A stretch of 64,000 nt of DNA. Source: Polyporus tsugae (taxonomy: Eukaryota; Basidiomycota; Agaricomycetes; Polyporales; Polyporaceae). The notes under the pieces were generated by a model. It was not told the DNA's origin. It worked only from the letters and a program-made list of their open reading frames with translations, and searched no databases. Position numbers and translations under genes: made by a program. Positions 35,231 through 46,330 of this stretch are shown here, one piece after another. The stretch's first letter is position 1. Every line of letters begins with the position of its first letter. The stretch spans positions 2,547,001-2,611,000 of the forward strand of contig JAHRBS010000012.1 of NCBI GenBank assembly GCA_024305745.1, read 5' to 3'.

Positions 35231-36290
35231 TCAACACACTCCGATCGACACTCCATCGAACGGCCCCGGGTGCTGGGTAGCGTTGCGGGTAGCGTAAGTG
35301 ACCGTGCCCGTGCTGCATTGGTCCCTCGGGTTGTCTTGTCCTGCGGTGTTCCGAACATACAGTATCAGACCGGCGCGCGGCCCACGGGCGAGTCCGAATA
35401 CACGTACCGGGGCACGAAACCCACACGTCGTCGTTGCGGATGTGGATCTCGCCGCTCACGTGGTGGTACTCGAAGAATTCCATCGTGGGCAGGACCGGGA
35501 CGGGATCCTGTTTGTTGTTAATGTGCGTCACAGACATTCCCTGACCGTCGACGTAATCCGCGAACGCTTGATTGCCGACCTGCGAGGACATTCAAGCATT
35601 AGGATTCAGGACAGGTGCGTGGCGGACTGCGGAAGGATCTCCTTACCCGGGGCGAGGAATATCCGACGTAGCGCACGGTCACGTCCGAGGGGAGATGAAG
35701 GGGGAGGTACACGGCATCCAAGAGCGCGATTGCGGCACCTTTAAAATGGATCGAAGATGAGGGCAGAGAGGAAGAGATGATCGTAAAGGGGAAACCCACC
35801 GAGGGAATGTCCGACGGCGGTGACTTTCTTGGTGGAGTACAGAGAAAGCGCCTGCTCGACGGCGGCGATGACGCCAGGTGCGGACCTTAGGGATAACACT
35901 GAGAGCGGCACCTTCGACGCATGGTACAGCCACATACCTGCTCTGCGTTCCAGCAAAACCCTGGTGGGCCAGAACAGACTGGTCGATGCCCGGGAACAGG
36001 GTTGAATTCAGTGGAACCAGGGAAACAAGCAGATCTGTGATGACGGGTATTCTATCATGGGGCGGATCAGCTCGAATGCCCGATGCCGAACAGACACAAC
36101 TTACACGTAGGCAGCGGCTGTGCCCTGATGAACGACGATGACCTCGTCGAGAGTGGGGTCGTAGCCGGCAAACCCTGGATGGCAGGCAAGACTGATGAGC
36201 ATCAGGAATCCCAAAAATTCCGGGGGACAGACAAAATTGCGTCACAATTCCATCTCCTCCGGTGGCAATGGGCTTGAAGGTAGGATTCGG
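35231..36290 (-). pseudogene. Class 3 lipase lacking its 5' exons
   Basis: Minus-strand pieces 36290-36233, 36174-36105, 36051-35938, 35885-35800, 35738-35647, 35579-35408 and 35340-35231 splice in frame. They give NPTFKPIATGGDG, GYDPTLDEVIVVHQGT, the nucleophile elbow VGHSLG, VRYVGYSSPR, VGNQAFADYV, HINNKQDPVPVLP (catalytic Asp) and HHVSGEIHI (catalytic His), ending FDGVSIGVC. This is the alpha/beta-hydrolase core of a secreted fungal lipase_3 with all three triad residues. The signal peptide and roughly the first 50-70 residues are missing, because directly upstream, at about 36290, the sequence becomes an opposite-strand MYND-gene fragment. No start codon or promoter is available, so I call it a 5'-truncated pseudogene. 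Confidence 0.85.
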
Positions 36291-37085
36291 GCCCCTCGTG
36301 CCCCCGCCGTATGCTTCGATACCCCCCAGCTCGTCAAATTGCTCTACAACATTTACGCTGATGTGTTTAAGTATGACGATCCGATGTACCTTGAGACGCT
36401 GATAAAGACAATGGGACGCGAGGACCTGAAACGAGAGGTCGGACGATATGTAGCTGTGTGTCCCTCGCGCGAGGCCTTCGTCCTCTTCCTCGACTCCATC
36501 CGCACTTCCCCGTCGATATCCACGAAGCAGTGGTTGAATGTCTTGCATTCCTTCCTTGACTTGCACTCTGACGACAGCCGCTGCATCGGCAACTTCGAGC
36601 TCCGCGCGCAGGTGCTGCGCCATGGACTACACACCCTAACTGGCAGCGTCGACCAGGTGCACAGGCCAACAGTTGGGCGACTCTCGCACTGGAAAAGCAT
36701 CCCTCCGCTTGTACGCGTCTTCCTCGCGGTCCCACGCGCCGAGTTCGCGAAGCTGGAGACCGCTGCAGCCACTGCAGGGCTACCCGGTGCATGGCTGCGC
36801 TGTTACATCAAGCTGCCTCAGGGGTCGCACGTCTTTCATTCGGTGGATGCGGCCTATGGCACGCTTGTCGACGTAGGAACGGCGGCCAAGCCAGACCTAT
36901 CCTTCCGGGAGGACCCCGACGGCCGCAATAACGGCGCCGACCTCGTTTTCAGTTTCGTAGTCCCGAGCCCCATCATTCCTCTTCACCACTGGCGACATCT
37001 TCGTCGAGCTGTGCGTACGAAGCGATCCAAACACTTTGCTGACCGCCGTTCCGGTCCTAGGACAGCCGCTATGCTTATTCAGTGT
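36288..37085 (+). pseudogene. Internal fragment of a DUF4470/MYND gene, copy D
   Basis: The open frame aligns with the middle of the intact paralogues, corresponding to roughly residues 460-730: CFDTPQLVKLLYNIY, CPSREAFVLFLDSI, RPTVGRLSHWKSIPPLVRVF, VFHSVDAAYGTLVDVGTA and DLVFSFVVPS. Just after that, near 36975, a one-base shift moves the homology into another frame (GDIFVELCVRSDP, then PVLGQPLCLF), and homology stops near 37085. No N-terminal DUF4470 block, and no MYND finger, is present. It is a broken internal fragment abutting the truncated lipase. Confidence 0.85.
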
Positions 37086-37533
37086 GAGCCTTCGGCGTCT
37101 TCGACGATGGAGCTTGTGGCTTTGAGCTCAAGCGGGAGAAGTCGAGGGCGTCGAAAGACACAAGAGAGAATCGAGACGTGACGATGAGTGGGTAAGAACG
37201 TCGTATCTCGAAAGCTGGGGCCTGCCCCAAGTAATTACAAGCAGTCTAAATACGCAGTGAGTAACTAGGGACGCCCGAGAAGTCCGAGGATGTCAAGTAT
37301 CGAGGGAAACGAGGGCGACCGAAAAGAAACACATGAGAGATAAAGCGATAAGGAGACGTGCGATCGTAGGTAAGCGATCGTACGTATAATGAGTATCCGA
37401 AAAAGGAGAGAAACCCGGCCGTATGCGGAAGAGGGAAGCGCTGATCCCTTACACCCGCCCTCCAGGACTCGTGCAAACGAGTCCTGCTCGGCAACGCTGA
37501 CTCGCAGCATACGAAAGTAAAACTAACTTATAA
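37086..37533. other. Intergenic, no gene recognised
   Basis: It lies between MYND fragment D and the 3' end of the family X gene. Nothing is recognised. Confidence 0.5.
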
Positions 37534-39484
37534 TCAACCACAAAAACCCATGCCGTCGAAGGCACCACCGCCCAACTCCGGCTGACCATCGGGGCCCGCC
37601 ATCTCCGTGTCGCGCTCGTTGTCACTGTAGCCCAGGGACACTGCGTCATCATCGTCGACGGCTGTTTGGCCGAAAAGTTCAGTGAGTCTCGCGACGAGAC
37701 GCGCCATGAAGGGGTCTGCTTCAGCTGGAGTCTGCAACTCACCGCCGGACCCTCTGGGAGCGTCCTCCGCCGGCTGCCCACGGCCGAGCTTCTGACCGCC
37801 CTTCCTTCCACGCTTGCGGTCCTTCCGCTGACCATCACGCGCTGGCACACCTGCAAGCCCGCCTATGCGTGCAGCGAGGCCCCGAGCGACTACACGCTGC
37901 CCTCCGTTACCATGACCGCCACCTTGGCCTCCATCTCGACCACCACCATGGCCACCTCTGACTCCGCCACGTTGAGCATGTCCTCCACGTCTGTGTTGAC
38001 CTCGGAAGTCCCCGTGGCCGTGCCCTCCAAACCTGCCTCCCCTACCGCCGTTGAATCCTCCACGACCACCTCGACCGCCACCGAACCCGCCTCGGTTGCC
38101 CGTGTTCAACGGACGACCACCCCTCCACGGCGGGAGCATCGCACGAGGAGCGACTGGGGCGATGGCTTGAGGAGGTGCAACGACCGGGGCGGGCATAGCG
38201 TTCGAGGAGCGGCCGACCATCTGGGTCGACTCAAATGCGATGCGGGCGAGGTGAGCGTTCATAGCTGAGGCGTGATTCATCCATGAGTTGAAGGTGTCGT
38301 CGGACATGTGGATTCCTGGGCCAGCCAGGTTGTGAGGAGCGAGTTGGGGGGCCGCTTGCTCGACGCCCGGGGCCTGTCCACGGAAGTCTTCCAGGCACGG
38401 GGCGTCAAGAGAGACAAGAGGCGCGAGCACGATCTCTTCGCCCTGTCGATGATGTGGCAGCATACGTCAATGCACCAGACGGGATGAGTGTATACATGTA
38501 AAATAATAGACCGAAGGTAAGTACGTTCAAGCCACGAGTAACTGTATTCCATGGGAGGGTCCCATAGGGGCCAGGGACCTGTTGCAGGTTGTTGACGGGA
38601 CGCCGTTGCATCATGTTCCATTTCTGAACGACATACAACCAGTTATAAGCATGAATATAGGATGAAGAGGTTGAGCGAGATCAGTGAGATGGCATACCTT
38701 GGCTTTCTCGATATGTAGGGCATTCGTGAAGCGTGAGACCTTCGTGAGGTCCGACCGCATCCCGTCAACAGCCTCCCCCTGGGCCTTGACGTCCGCGCGA
38801 AGCTCATTTATCTTCTGTGTCATCTCTGCCTTCGTCTTGGAGAGGTCGGTGATGAACAAGTCGCGAAGGGCCCCGATTCGGTTCTGGAGGTCGTCAAAGG
38901 CATCGATGGTTTGCTCGGCACAAGGCGCTAAAATGATACTCGTTAGTGCTGTCAACGCTGATAATTCAGGGAGCTGGTCGATAGTAGATATCCGTACACA
39001 ACCACCGCGTTCATCCTAATGTAATTTGCAGTGGTGGACGTGCGATCATGACACAAGCCGTAGGAAAGGGGACTACATACAAGGAGCTTTCGCGCCTGGG
39101 ACGAGGCTGCTGTCTGTAGGAGCTTGGGAGTTTGGGGTGGTCGGCGCGATTAACATTGAACCGTAGTCCGAGGATGTTACCTGATGGTGCAACGTTCATG
39201 GTGAAATGAACGGCTTTACTATGTCGTTGTGCGTGGGCAGTTGGTCTGCGGGGCCTTAGGGATCGCGATTCCTTGGCAGTCGCGGTCCGAATCAAGAACT
39301 AGTGGTGAAGAGTCTCAGAGGAAAAGGTGTGAATGTGAGGTCTAAGGTAGGGAGTATGGGAGAACGGTGGGGACGACTCACGAGTGACTGGTTTATGGAC
39401 TGAACGAAACAGGGGTCCGTCCTCGAAAACAGGAGCGGTCCGAAGGCAATGCACCTTCCATACGTAGACAGGGACCGACGTCAT
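37534..39484 (-). CDS. Family X protein, copy 1: coiled coil plus RG-rich tail
   Basis: Minus-strand exons 39484-39382, 39254-39220, 39180-39081, 38927-38698, 38623-38525 and 38442-37534 join in frame to about 491 aa. I do not recognise the family. Exon 3 begins VTSSDYG. Exon 4 is a helical, probably coiled-coil segment (about residues 80-155; IDAFDDLQNRIGALRD, TQKINELRADVKAQ). Exon 5 holds a conserved block, LQQVPGPYGTLPWNT, followed by GEEIVLAP. The last 300 residues include an Arg/Gly-rich stretch with many RGG and GGRGG units (near 37900-38150), which in other proteins binds RNA, then a basic and finally acidic end. A paralogue with the same exon order, but without the RG tail, lies inverted at 52328-53641. 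Confidence 0.65.
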
Positions 39485-39740
39485 TGCGAATGGTGCGGAG
39501 GCGTAAGTTTTCTCCACTGTGAATCCTTGTCAATTCTCCCAAGAAGCTACCCTATCGTACTTATACTGGTTGTCACCTCCCACTGCTTCTAAGCCTAGAC
39601 CTATTGAACCGCCCAATCACCGTCAGCACACTAACCATCGTACAATAAGACATGACACGCATACCGCATCTACATTTGGACTTCCTGTCTTTGGCGGACT
39701 CCGAGCGAAGACATCCGTAACTTGCCCCACGGTACAACGC

Positions 39741-40165
39741 TCAAGCATCGTCCTTCCCCAGCCTCGTCCCCACCTCCTTCCACTCCTCCGCAACACCCCG
39801 CAATGTCTCCACGCGCCCCTTGACCGCCGCGATCGAGTCGTCCCCCAGGAACAGCCACAGCGGCATCTTCCCGCCTTCGCCCTTCTCCTCCGCCTTGCCC
39901 TCCCCGCGCACGACGTCGATGAGCGCGTCCATGCCCTTGGCCGGGTCGCCCATGTTCGGAATGCGCGGACGCATCGCGAGCCGCTTGCGCAGCTCCTCAC
40001 GCGCGGCGTCGTAGTCGGGGATGGGGCGGGCGGGGACGTTGACCGTCATCCAGGGCGAGGTGTCGAACGTGCCTGGGGAGACGACCAGGACCCGGACGTT
40101 GAACTGCGCGAGCTCGGCGGAGAGTGTCTCGCCGTACGCTGTTAAGATTAGGATTCGTGCGAAGG

Positions 40166-40222
<57 letters not shown>

Positions 40223-40928
40223 GGGCTTAGCGAGTAGAGATGGGAACAAGGCGGCTTGAGCGGACGCACCGTGAACTGCGGCCTTCGTGGTAGAGTATGC
40301 TCCTGCGCGGCGGTGGTGCCATGATTGGTAGATTATTAAGCCTTTGCTAGGAGGCCAATCCGTGTGTGCTCACCAATGCCCTAAACGCAATCATTAGTAT
40401 ACACTTCTACGGCTGAGCAGCGAGTAGGAGATGCGCACCATGAATTCGCTCTTGTACACTGCGAAGCCTCCGAAGAGAACGAGAGTGCCGGACTTCCGCG
40501 CGCGCATGTGCGGAAGAAATGCGTTGTTGACGTTGATCGGGCCGGCGAAGTTCGTCTTCATGAACTGCATGAACATCTCCGCCCTGTAGCTCGAGTTCAG
40601 ACACTGTCGCATCGCACAGTGTGTGCACAAACGACACTCACCCCAACTCCTCGCTCGGGCCGGACACTGTATACGCAGCGTTGTTCACGACGACGTCGAC
40701 GCGTCCCCAGTGGCCGATAGCCTTCTTAGCCGTCTCCTGGAGAACATCGAAGGACCAGGTTACGTCCAACTCAAGGGCAAGAACACGAGTTTTGTCGGTG
40801 TCGGGTTGCGCGAGGAGCGGATCGAAACGACTGACGTCGCGCGCCGTCGCAATCACACAATCGCCTCTCGCGAGGATGCGTTTGACAAGTGCGAGGCCGA
40901 ATCCTCTAGAGGCACCTTGAAGCAACCA
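39741..40928 (-). CDS. Short-chain dehydrogenase/reductase (SDR)
   Basis: An NAD(P)-dependent oxidoreductase of unknown substrate. Minus-strand exons are 40928-40642, 40583-40439, 40380-40374 (7 nt), 40302-40270 and 40138-39741, about 290 aa plus an unresolved short first exon upstream (possibly near 41000). The cofactor loop is GASRGFGLALVK, then DVTWSFDV, VVVNNAAYTV, and the catalytic AYSTTKAAVHAYGE (Tyr and Lys of YxxxK), then VLVVSPGTFDT. The C-terminal part resembles fungal SDRs of the retinol-dehydrogenase-like type. The first codon is uncertain because the frame stays open upstream of TGG at 40928 without a good ATG. The intron 40269-40139 carries a GA microsatellite. A decayed inverted copy lies at 51437-51835. 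Confidence 0.87.
40168..40220. repeat. (GA)n microsatellite in an SDR intron
   Basis: About 53 bp of uninterrupted GA repeat lies within the last SDR intron (40269-40139). Read on the coding strand it is a long CT tract, so length changes could extend its pyrimidine stretch. Confidence 0.95.
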
Positions 40929-41189
40929 CTGCGTGTCAGCCCATTCATATACATAGGAAGCTGCAATGATGGGACGAACCTGTTACCAACCAGACAAGCT
41001 GCATGCTGGGCGAAGTCAGCGCTATGGATCCACGCCTCCTTTCAGCTGATATATACCCGATTGCCATACGATTGCATAAGTCGTGCGGCTCATGCTAGTG
41101 GGAAGTGGGACCATTATCCTTTGTCAGCCCTACGCAATATCTCTCACAAGTCACACCCGCGGTCATCGAGAAGCTCCAGCTGCGGTAAG

Positions 41190-42212
41190 ATGCTAGACAG
41201 AACTTTGTTATGCATGCATATAAGCACTAGGAATTCGTTACGGAGTCATCAAAGGCCAATGTTGCCATCCACTGCAGACAGATGGGCATTACAAGTCCGA
41301 GAACAAGACATACCAGAGGGCTCGACCTCGTCGGAGGTCATGCGGACGTCCTCACCGGCGTTGAACTCCAATAGTGAACGGACAGGGACGAGGTCTCGTT
41401 TGGACTGCCACCGACACCTCTGCCATTTGGTGTTGCGCCCCAAGCCTGGCCGAATGCAGTCATCTATGGAGAGATATCAGAACCGCCATACTCGCCAGCA
41501 TATATACATACAGCCGCACTCACACAAAGGACGGTGGAAGATTGGGACGAGCTCCAACATACCGACCACAGTCTATCCATTCGCAATCGGCGTCGGCGGA
41601 CCTTGTGATCCCTCTGGAGTGTGTTCGCCATTCCCCAGGACCTCTTCCAGCTCCTCCTCCTCCTCGCTGTCGTTGCTCTGCCCCCCATTCGGCGTCTCTG
41701 CGCTGCTTACGCTCGGCTCCTCCCCCGCCGCGCCTGTCGTACCACCAGGCAGCCGCGGATCCCAATCGAGCTCCTCCGGCTCCTCCTGCTCGACTTCGAC
41801 GCGTGCCTTCCAGTCGCACTTGTCCCGTAGCAACGTGACGGCGCGGGTGGCGCGGTCGACGCGCCCATCGTGCTCCGTGCGGATCTGCGCGCACTCGAGC
41901 AAGGAGGCCGAGGGAGCCCTTGGCGTCCATGTGTTCGGCGAGGTGGCGGACGGTGTCGGACTCGGCGCGGAGGACCTCGATGGTCTGCGTCACTGTGTTG
42001 CGGAGGAGGGGGATGAGCTCGTTGTCGAGCTGCGCGTCCGTGAGGCCGAGGCGTGTGTGCACCGCGATCTTCTCGAATGGGTTTTGTCGGGGGACGGAGT
42101 GTCAAGGCGTTGGGTTTGGACTGGGATTGGTGGGCGGAGAGGAGGGAGATGAGAGATGTTGTGGGACTGGGAGAAGAGGATGTTGTACCTGGAGAGGATG
42201 CAGGCGAGCGTA
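41190..42212. repeat. Segmental duplication containing MED8, copy at left
   Basis: It aligns by eye with 45290-46330. A run of 56 identical bases occurs at 41417-41472 versus 45497-45552, and similarity continues on both sides through the MED8 body. Both copies have the same orientation. Confidence 0.85.
41573..42212 (-). pseudogene. Truncated, frameshifted copy of MED8
   Basis: The 3' half of MED8 is duplicated here. Homology begins in the codons for YNILLSQSHN, near 42200, and runs to the same stop codon context (EHTPEGSQGPPTPIANG). The N-terminal half, including the conserved LPVAQLESLRFK segment, is absent. Relative to the full copy, about 60 bases encoding VPAARAGGRHPEYED are missing near 41900, which shifts the frame, and small indels affect the segment after HNI. 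The final 110 codons remain open. It sits just upstream of the SDR gene. Confidence 0.82.
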
Positions 42213-42569
42213 CGTTTCGTACCTTCAAAGGAAGCACTAACCAGCTGGCTGAGGTGCCGGATCGTGCCATGACGGGAACACTGGCAATTAATGGATGGCC
42301 CAGTCACGATCGCCTGAGTCGCAGCGGACAGTATCGTGAGTAGAGCCTGAGGAGGAGCTCCTCTGGTACTACTATAGTACAACGGGCGCCTTGGAAGAGC
42401 CCGCTCACTAATCAGTAATCATGTCCAACAACGTCCGCATCGCACGGATCTACCACGTCCATTTTTCCGTCCGTCACAATCCTCGTCGTCGGTCGACAAC
42501 CTTGTTGGTCGAAAATGATCGGGTGTATTACGAACGACAGCTTGTACCTGATACGCATACAAAAAACTG
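42213..42569. other. Intergenic between MED8 pseudogene and kinase
   Basis: It holds the 3' flank of the CK1-like gene. No feature is recognised. Confidence 0.5.
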
Positions 42570-44016
42570 CTATATGCACTTCGCGTCGGACTGGGTATTC
42601 TTCATCGTTTCGGGGGGAGCCGCCCCCGGATAAGTGCATGATCCGCGAGTATAGTCCGGAGGTGCATCGATGAACTCGAGGTTGGCCTCGACGATCGCGA
42701 ACTCATCACCGAACAGATCGCCAGCTGGGATGGCCTCCCCACAACTCCAAGTGGAGCCCAAATTGGGGATAAATCCGTGTCTTCCGCCATCTAGCGACCG
42801 GGAATCCCCCCCGAGTACACTTTCCAGGAATGGGTCGCTATCAATGCGCTTGGCGGGCTTCGGCCAGTTCTCAGAGCGCAGGCGGTCGAAGTTCTTCTGC
42901 ACCCCGACGCGCGGTTCGCTGGCGTCGTCCGCGTCGAACGACGCGTCTTCAGAGAGACCGGGAATGAGCTGGCGAAACGCGCATCTCCAGTACTGGTACC
43001 TTGGAGTGTCTTCATACTGGAGGCTACGCGCGTAGTCGACGAATTGAGCGAAAATGTCGTCATAGCCTTGGCAGAGGGTGCTCCCGGTATGAGCGTAGAT
43101 GATCGACAATAGCTCGTCGTCCGAGCGAGTATCGGCCCAAGGAAGAGTACCCATAAGTAGCTTGACTACGTTGTATGCAAGTGACTCCATGTCGTCACGA
43201 CGCGATGGAGCTGTAACGAACGCTCAGTCCAGCTCCAGTTTAAGAGACTCGAGAGGCAGGATGCTTACTGCGACGCAAGTGGACATTTCGACTGGCGAAT
43301 TGCGTAGTACCTCTGAAGCCGCAGTTCGATTCTTCCGGGAATGGCTGTCCTGTGCGATCGATCCAAGGCCGAGAAAGCCCAAAGTCGATCAGATGAAGCC
43401 TCCCCGCATTTTCCCCAGTACCGAACACAAAGTTGCGTGGTTTGAGGTCGCAATGCACGATGCCCCTCTCGTGGACATGCTCGACGATGACCAGCTGCAG
43501 CGATCATACCTGTGAGATGACCAGTCGCATTGATGAAGTGGCAGACACGCACCATTTGGCATATAAGGATGGCCAAGTTTCGCTGAGTGAGCTGGGTCGC
43601 CCCTATCTTGTTGACGGTATCCTCGAGGTTAGGTCCCATGCGTTCCATCACCAGGTATTCAAAATACTGTGATCTCCCCCATGCGACAACCTTGGGGATA
43701 CCCGGGTGTTCTTATGGTCATTTGCATGAGTACATAACGGCCACCGACTCGTAATGGTTCGACTTGGACGCACCTCCTAGCAGAACAAGAGCGCAAGCTT
43801 CATGGAGTAACATGGGATGCCGCACATGATTTGTGACTGGGGTCTTCTTCATTGCAAACGTCTGACCGACGTCCACACCGTGCGCGGCCATGGTTGCAGT
43901 TGCGACGTACACCAAACCTGGTGAGTCGATATCAGTAGAGCCTTCTGGGACATTGACTAGTTTGACTAGCCGTGTCGGCCATACCCAAGGCGCTCAGAAC
44001 CGTATCTGATCCTCAT
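42570..44016 (-). CDS. Casein kinase 1-like protein kinase
   Basis: Secure minus-strand exons are about 43980-43774, 43710-43553, 43494-43269 and 43210-42570. The kinase landmarks are FAMKK (ATP-binding Lys), the alphaC region HEACALVLLGEHPGIPKV, hinge-like YLVMERMGPNLED, the catalytic loop GIVHCDLKPRNFVFG, LIDFGLS (DFG), the CK1-type GFRGTTQFAS, and PSRRDDMESLAYNVVKLLMG. The Arg of HRD is Cys in HCD, which may alter activation but is compatible with catalysis. The C-terminal 130 aa beyond the kinase core are not recognised. The 5' exon is uncertain: ATG 44016 (MRIRYGSERLG) is a plausible start but the splice phase to the glycine loop could not be settled. Confidence 0.83.
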
Positions 44017-44270
44017 CTATAAACCGACCAAGGAACGGGAACGTTGAGGAATGATGATGATACGCAGAGAAAGAATGGATGGATGAGATTGTCGAAGTGC
44101 AAAGGTCGTGGAAACGCTCGAGTGTGAAACCTACTTCGGCTGGGCGTCGAGTTGGATCCTAGGCGCTTTGTCACATGCTATGTATTTACTAGTGTTTGTC
44201 CAGGGTTGCCACTGTGGGACACAGACACAATAACCACCGTGACCACGATGCTCTCCGCGGCCGCCGCAGT

Positions 44271-44695
44271 ATGAGCCTGGAGGACCGCTGGTGTTGGGCA
44301 CCAGTACATCCTGCTAAGTGGGAAGACGGAGTGGATCCTGTGTTCAAGACCGTACTCACAGTCACAACCGTCACGACTGAACACGACTCGGAGTCCGCGC
44401 CCATCCGACCGAACTGGATCTATCTGAAGAAAGTATTCAAGTTGTCGGTAGGCGTCCCATTCCCGCCGGACTCTAAAATGGTGAGTATCTACACATGCGC
44501 ATACTGTCACTCGGTTTCGTTCTGACTTTCAGCCAGGCCCAGGGCCCAGTAGAGCAACTACGGTTCTCCCAGGAGACCATGGAAAATATCCGTCAAGCAC
44601 TTGTACAACATAACGCACAGGAGGAGATCGTCGGAGAGACGATGCGCTCCTACACACGCAGTCGACTCGGATTGACGGGTCTCCCCAGTGTCTAG
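44271..44695 (+). CDS. Small uncharacterised protein
   Basis: Two exons, 44271-44480 and 44537-44695, with good donor (GTGAGT) and acceptor (AGCCAG) sites, join in phase 0 to about 122 aa. It starts MSLEDRW and contains NWIYLKKVFKLSVGVPFPPD and a helical second half (ETMENIRQALVQHNAQEE) ending GLTGLPSV. I recognise no domain. It is divergent from the kinase gene, with 250 bp between. An upstream exon is possible, because the ATG follows a CCGCAG acceptor-like site. Confidence 0.45.
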
Positions 44696-45289
44696 GTGGA
44701 AATCGTCTATTACGTGGTCAGCCACGCTTCATTAATCATGTGCGTCCACCCCTCAACTCCATAACATCAACTCCGTAACCTGCGTCCGTCCACCCTTGAC
44801 TCCGTAGCCTGTGCATGATCTCACGCCGCTGACAACTTTTCCACCATTGCGTTAGCCTGTCCCACCCGACAAGTCCTCCTGTGGTCCTGTGGATCATATC
44901 GCGACCTCCCGCGCCCTCGTTCTCTATTCCTGTCCCCGATCCTTCTCGTCTTGTTGCCTTCTCGAGTCCCCAGCATGTGATATCGTGACAAATGGAAGCC
45001 TGGATAGTACGTAGCAAGTAGCAGCAGCAGCGACCGGAGTACAGCTGGAGCAGCGCAGAGCCTTGCACACCACGTACCTTGGCGATTATGTTCCGGTTAT
45101 GTCCGCCGCACGGTCTCTTTTGTACTTGTATTTCTCTTCATAGCCGTTGCCCTTGTCTCAGTGTGGTTCCGACTCGGAGTCTGTTACGTATTAGGACTGT
45201 ACTTACATTGCAGAGTGTTCTTGTGGACAATACAGCGTCATGTCTTAGACCTCTATCATCGTTTAGCTTGGACACCTTGGATACCTTCG
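44696..45289. other. Intergenic, no gene recognised
   Basis: It contains two imperfect copies of CGTCCACCC..CAACTCC/GACTCC near 44740-44810 and no coding signal. Confidence 0.5.
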
Positions 45290-46330
45290 CAGAGATGCGA
45301 GACAAAACATTGTTGTGTATGCATATAAGTTCTAGCAATTCGTCGCGCTATCGTCGAATGCTAATGTTGTGATGCGCTAGAGACGAGACATACCAGAGGG
45401 CACTACCTCGCCGGCAGTCGTGTGGGCGTCCTAACCAGCGTGACGCTCCAACAGTGGCCGGAAAGGAGAAAAGTCTCGTTTTGACTGCCACAGACGCCTC
45501 TGCCATTTGGTGTTGCGCCCCAAGCCTGGCCGAATGCAGTCATCTATGGAGAAATGTCAGAACCGCTATACTCGCCAGCATATATACAGCCGCACTCACA
45601 CGAAGGACAGTGGAAGATTGGGACGAGCTCCAACGTACCCACCACAGTCTACCCATTCGCAATCGGCGTCGGCGGACCCAGTGATCCCTCTGGAGTGTGT
45701 TCGCCATTCCCCAGGACCTCTTCCAGTTCCTCCTCCTCCTCGCTGTCGTTGCTCTGCCCCCCATTCGGCGTCTCTGCGCTGCTTACGCTCGGCTCCTCAC
45801 CAGCCGCGCCTGTCGTGCCCCCAGGCAGCCGCGGATCCCAATCGAGCTCCTCTGGCTCCTCCTGCTCGACCTCGACGCGTGCCTTCCAGTCGTACTTGTC
45901 CCGCAGCAGCGTGACGGCGCGGGTGGCGCGGTCGACGCGCTCGTCGTGTTCCGTGCGGATCTGCGCGCACTCGAGCAACACGTCCTCGTACTCCGGGTGT
46001 CGCCCCCCAGCGCGGGCCGCGGGGACGTGGCCGAGGACGCCCAGCGAGCCCTTGGTGTCCATGTGCTCGGCGAGGTGGCGGACGGTGTCGGACTCGGCGC
46101 GGAGGACCTCGGTGGTCTGGGTGTTGCGGAGGAGGGGGATGAGCTCGTTGTCCAGCTGCGCGTCCGTGAGGCCGAGGCGTGTGTGCACCGCGATCTTCTC
46201 GAACGGGTTTTGTCGGGGGGCAGATGTCGAGGCGTTGGGTTGGGACTGGGATTGGTGGGCGGCGAGGAGGGACATGGAGATATTGTGGGACTGGGAGAGG
46301 AGGATGTTGTACTTGGAGAGGATGTCGGGC
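45290..46330. repeat. Segmental duplication containing MED8, parental copy
   Basis: Partner of 41190-42212 in the same orientation. This copy retains the complete MED8 reading frame, so it is taken as the source. Confidence 0.82.
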
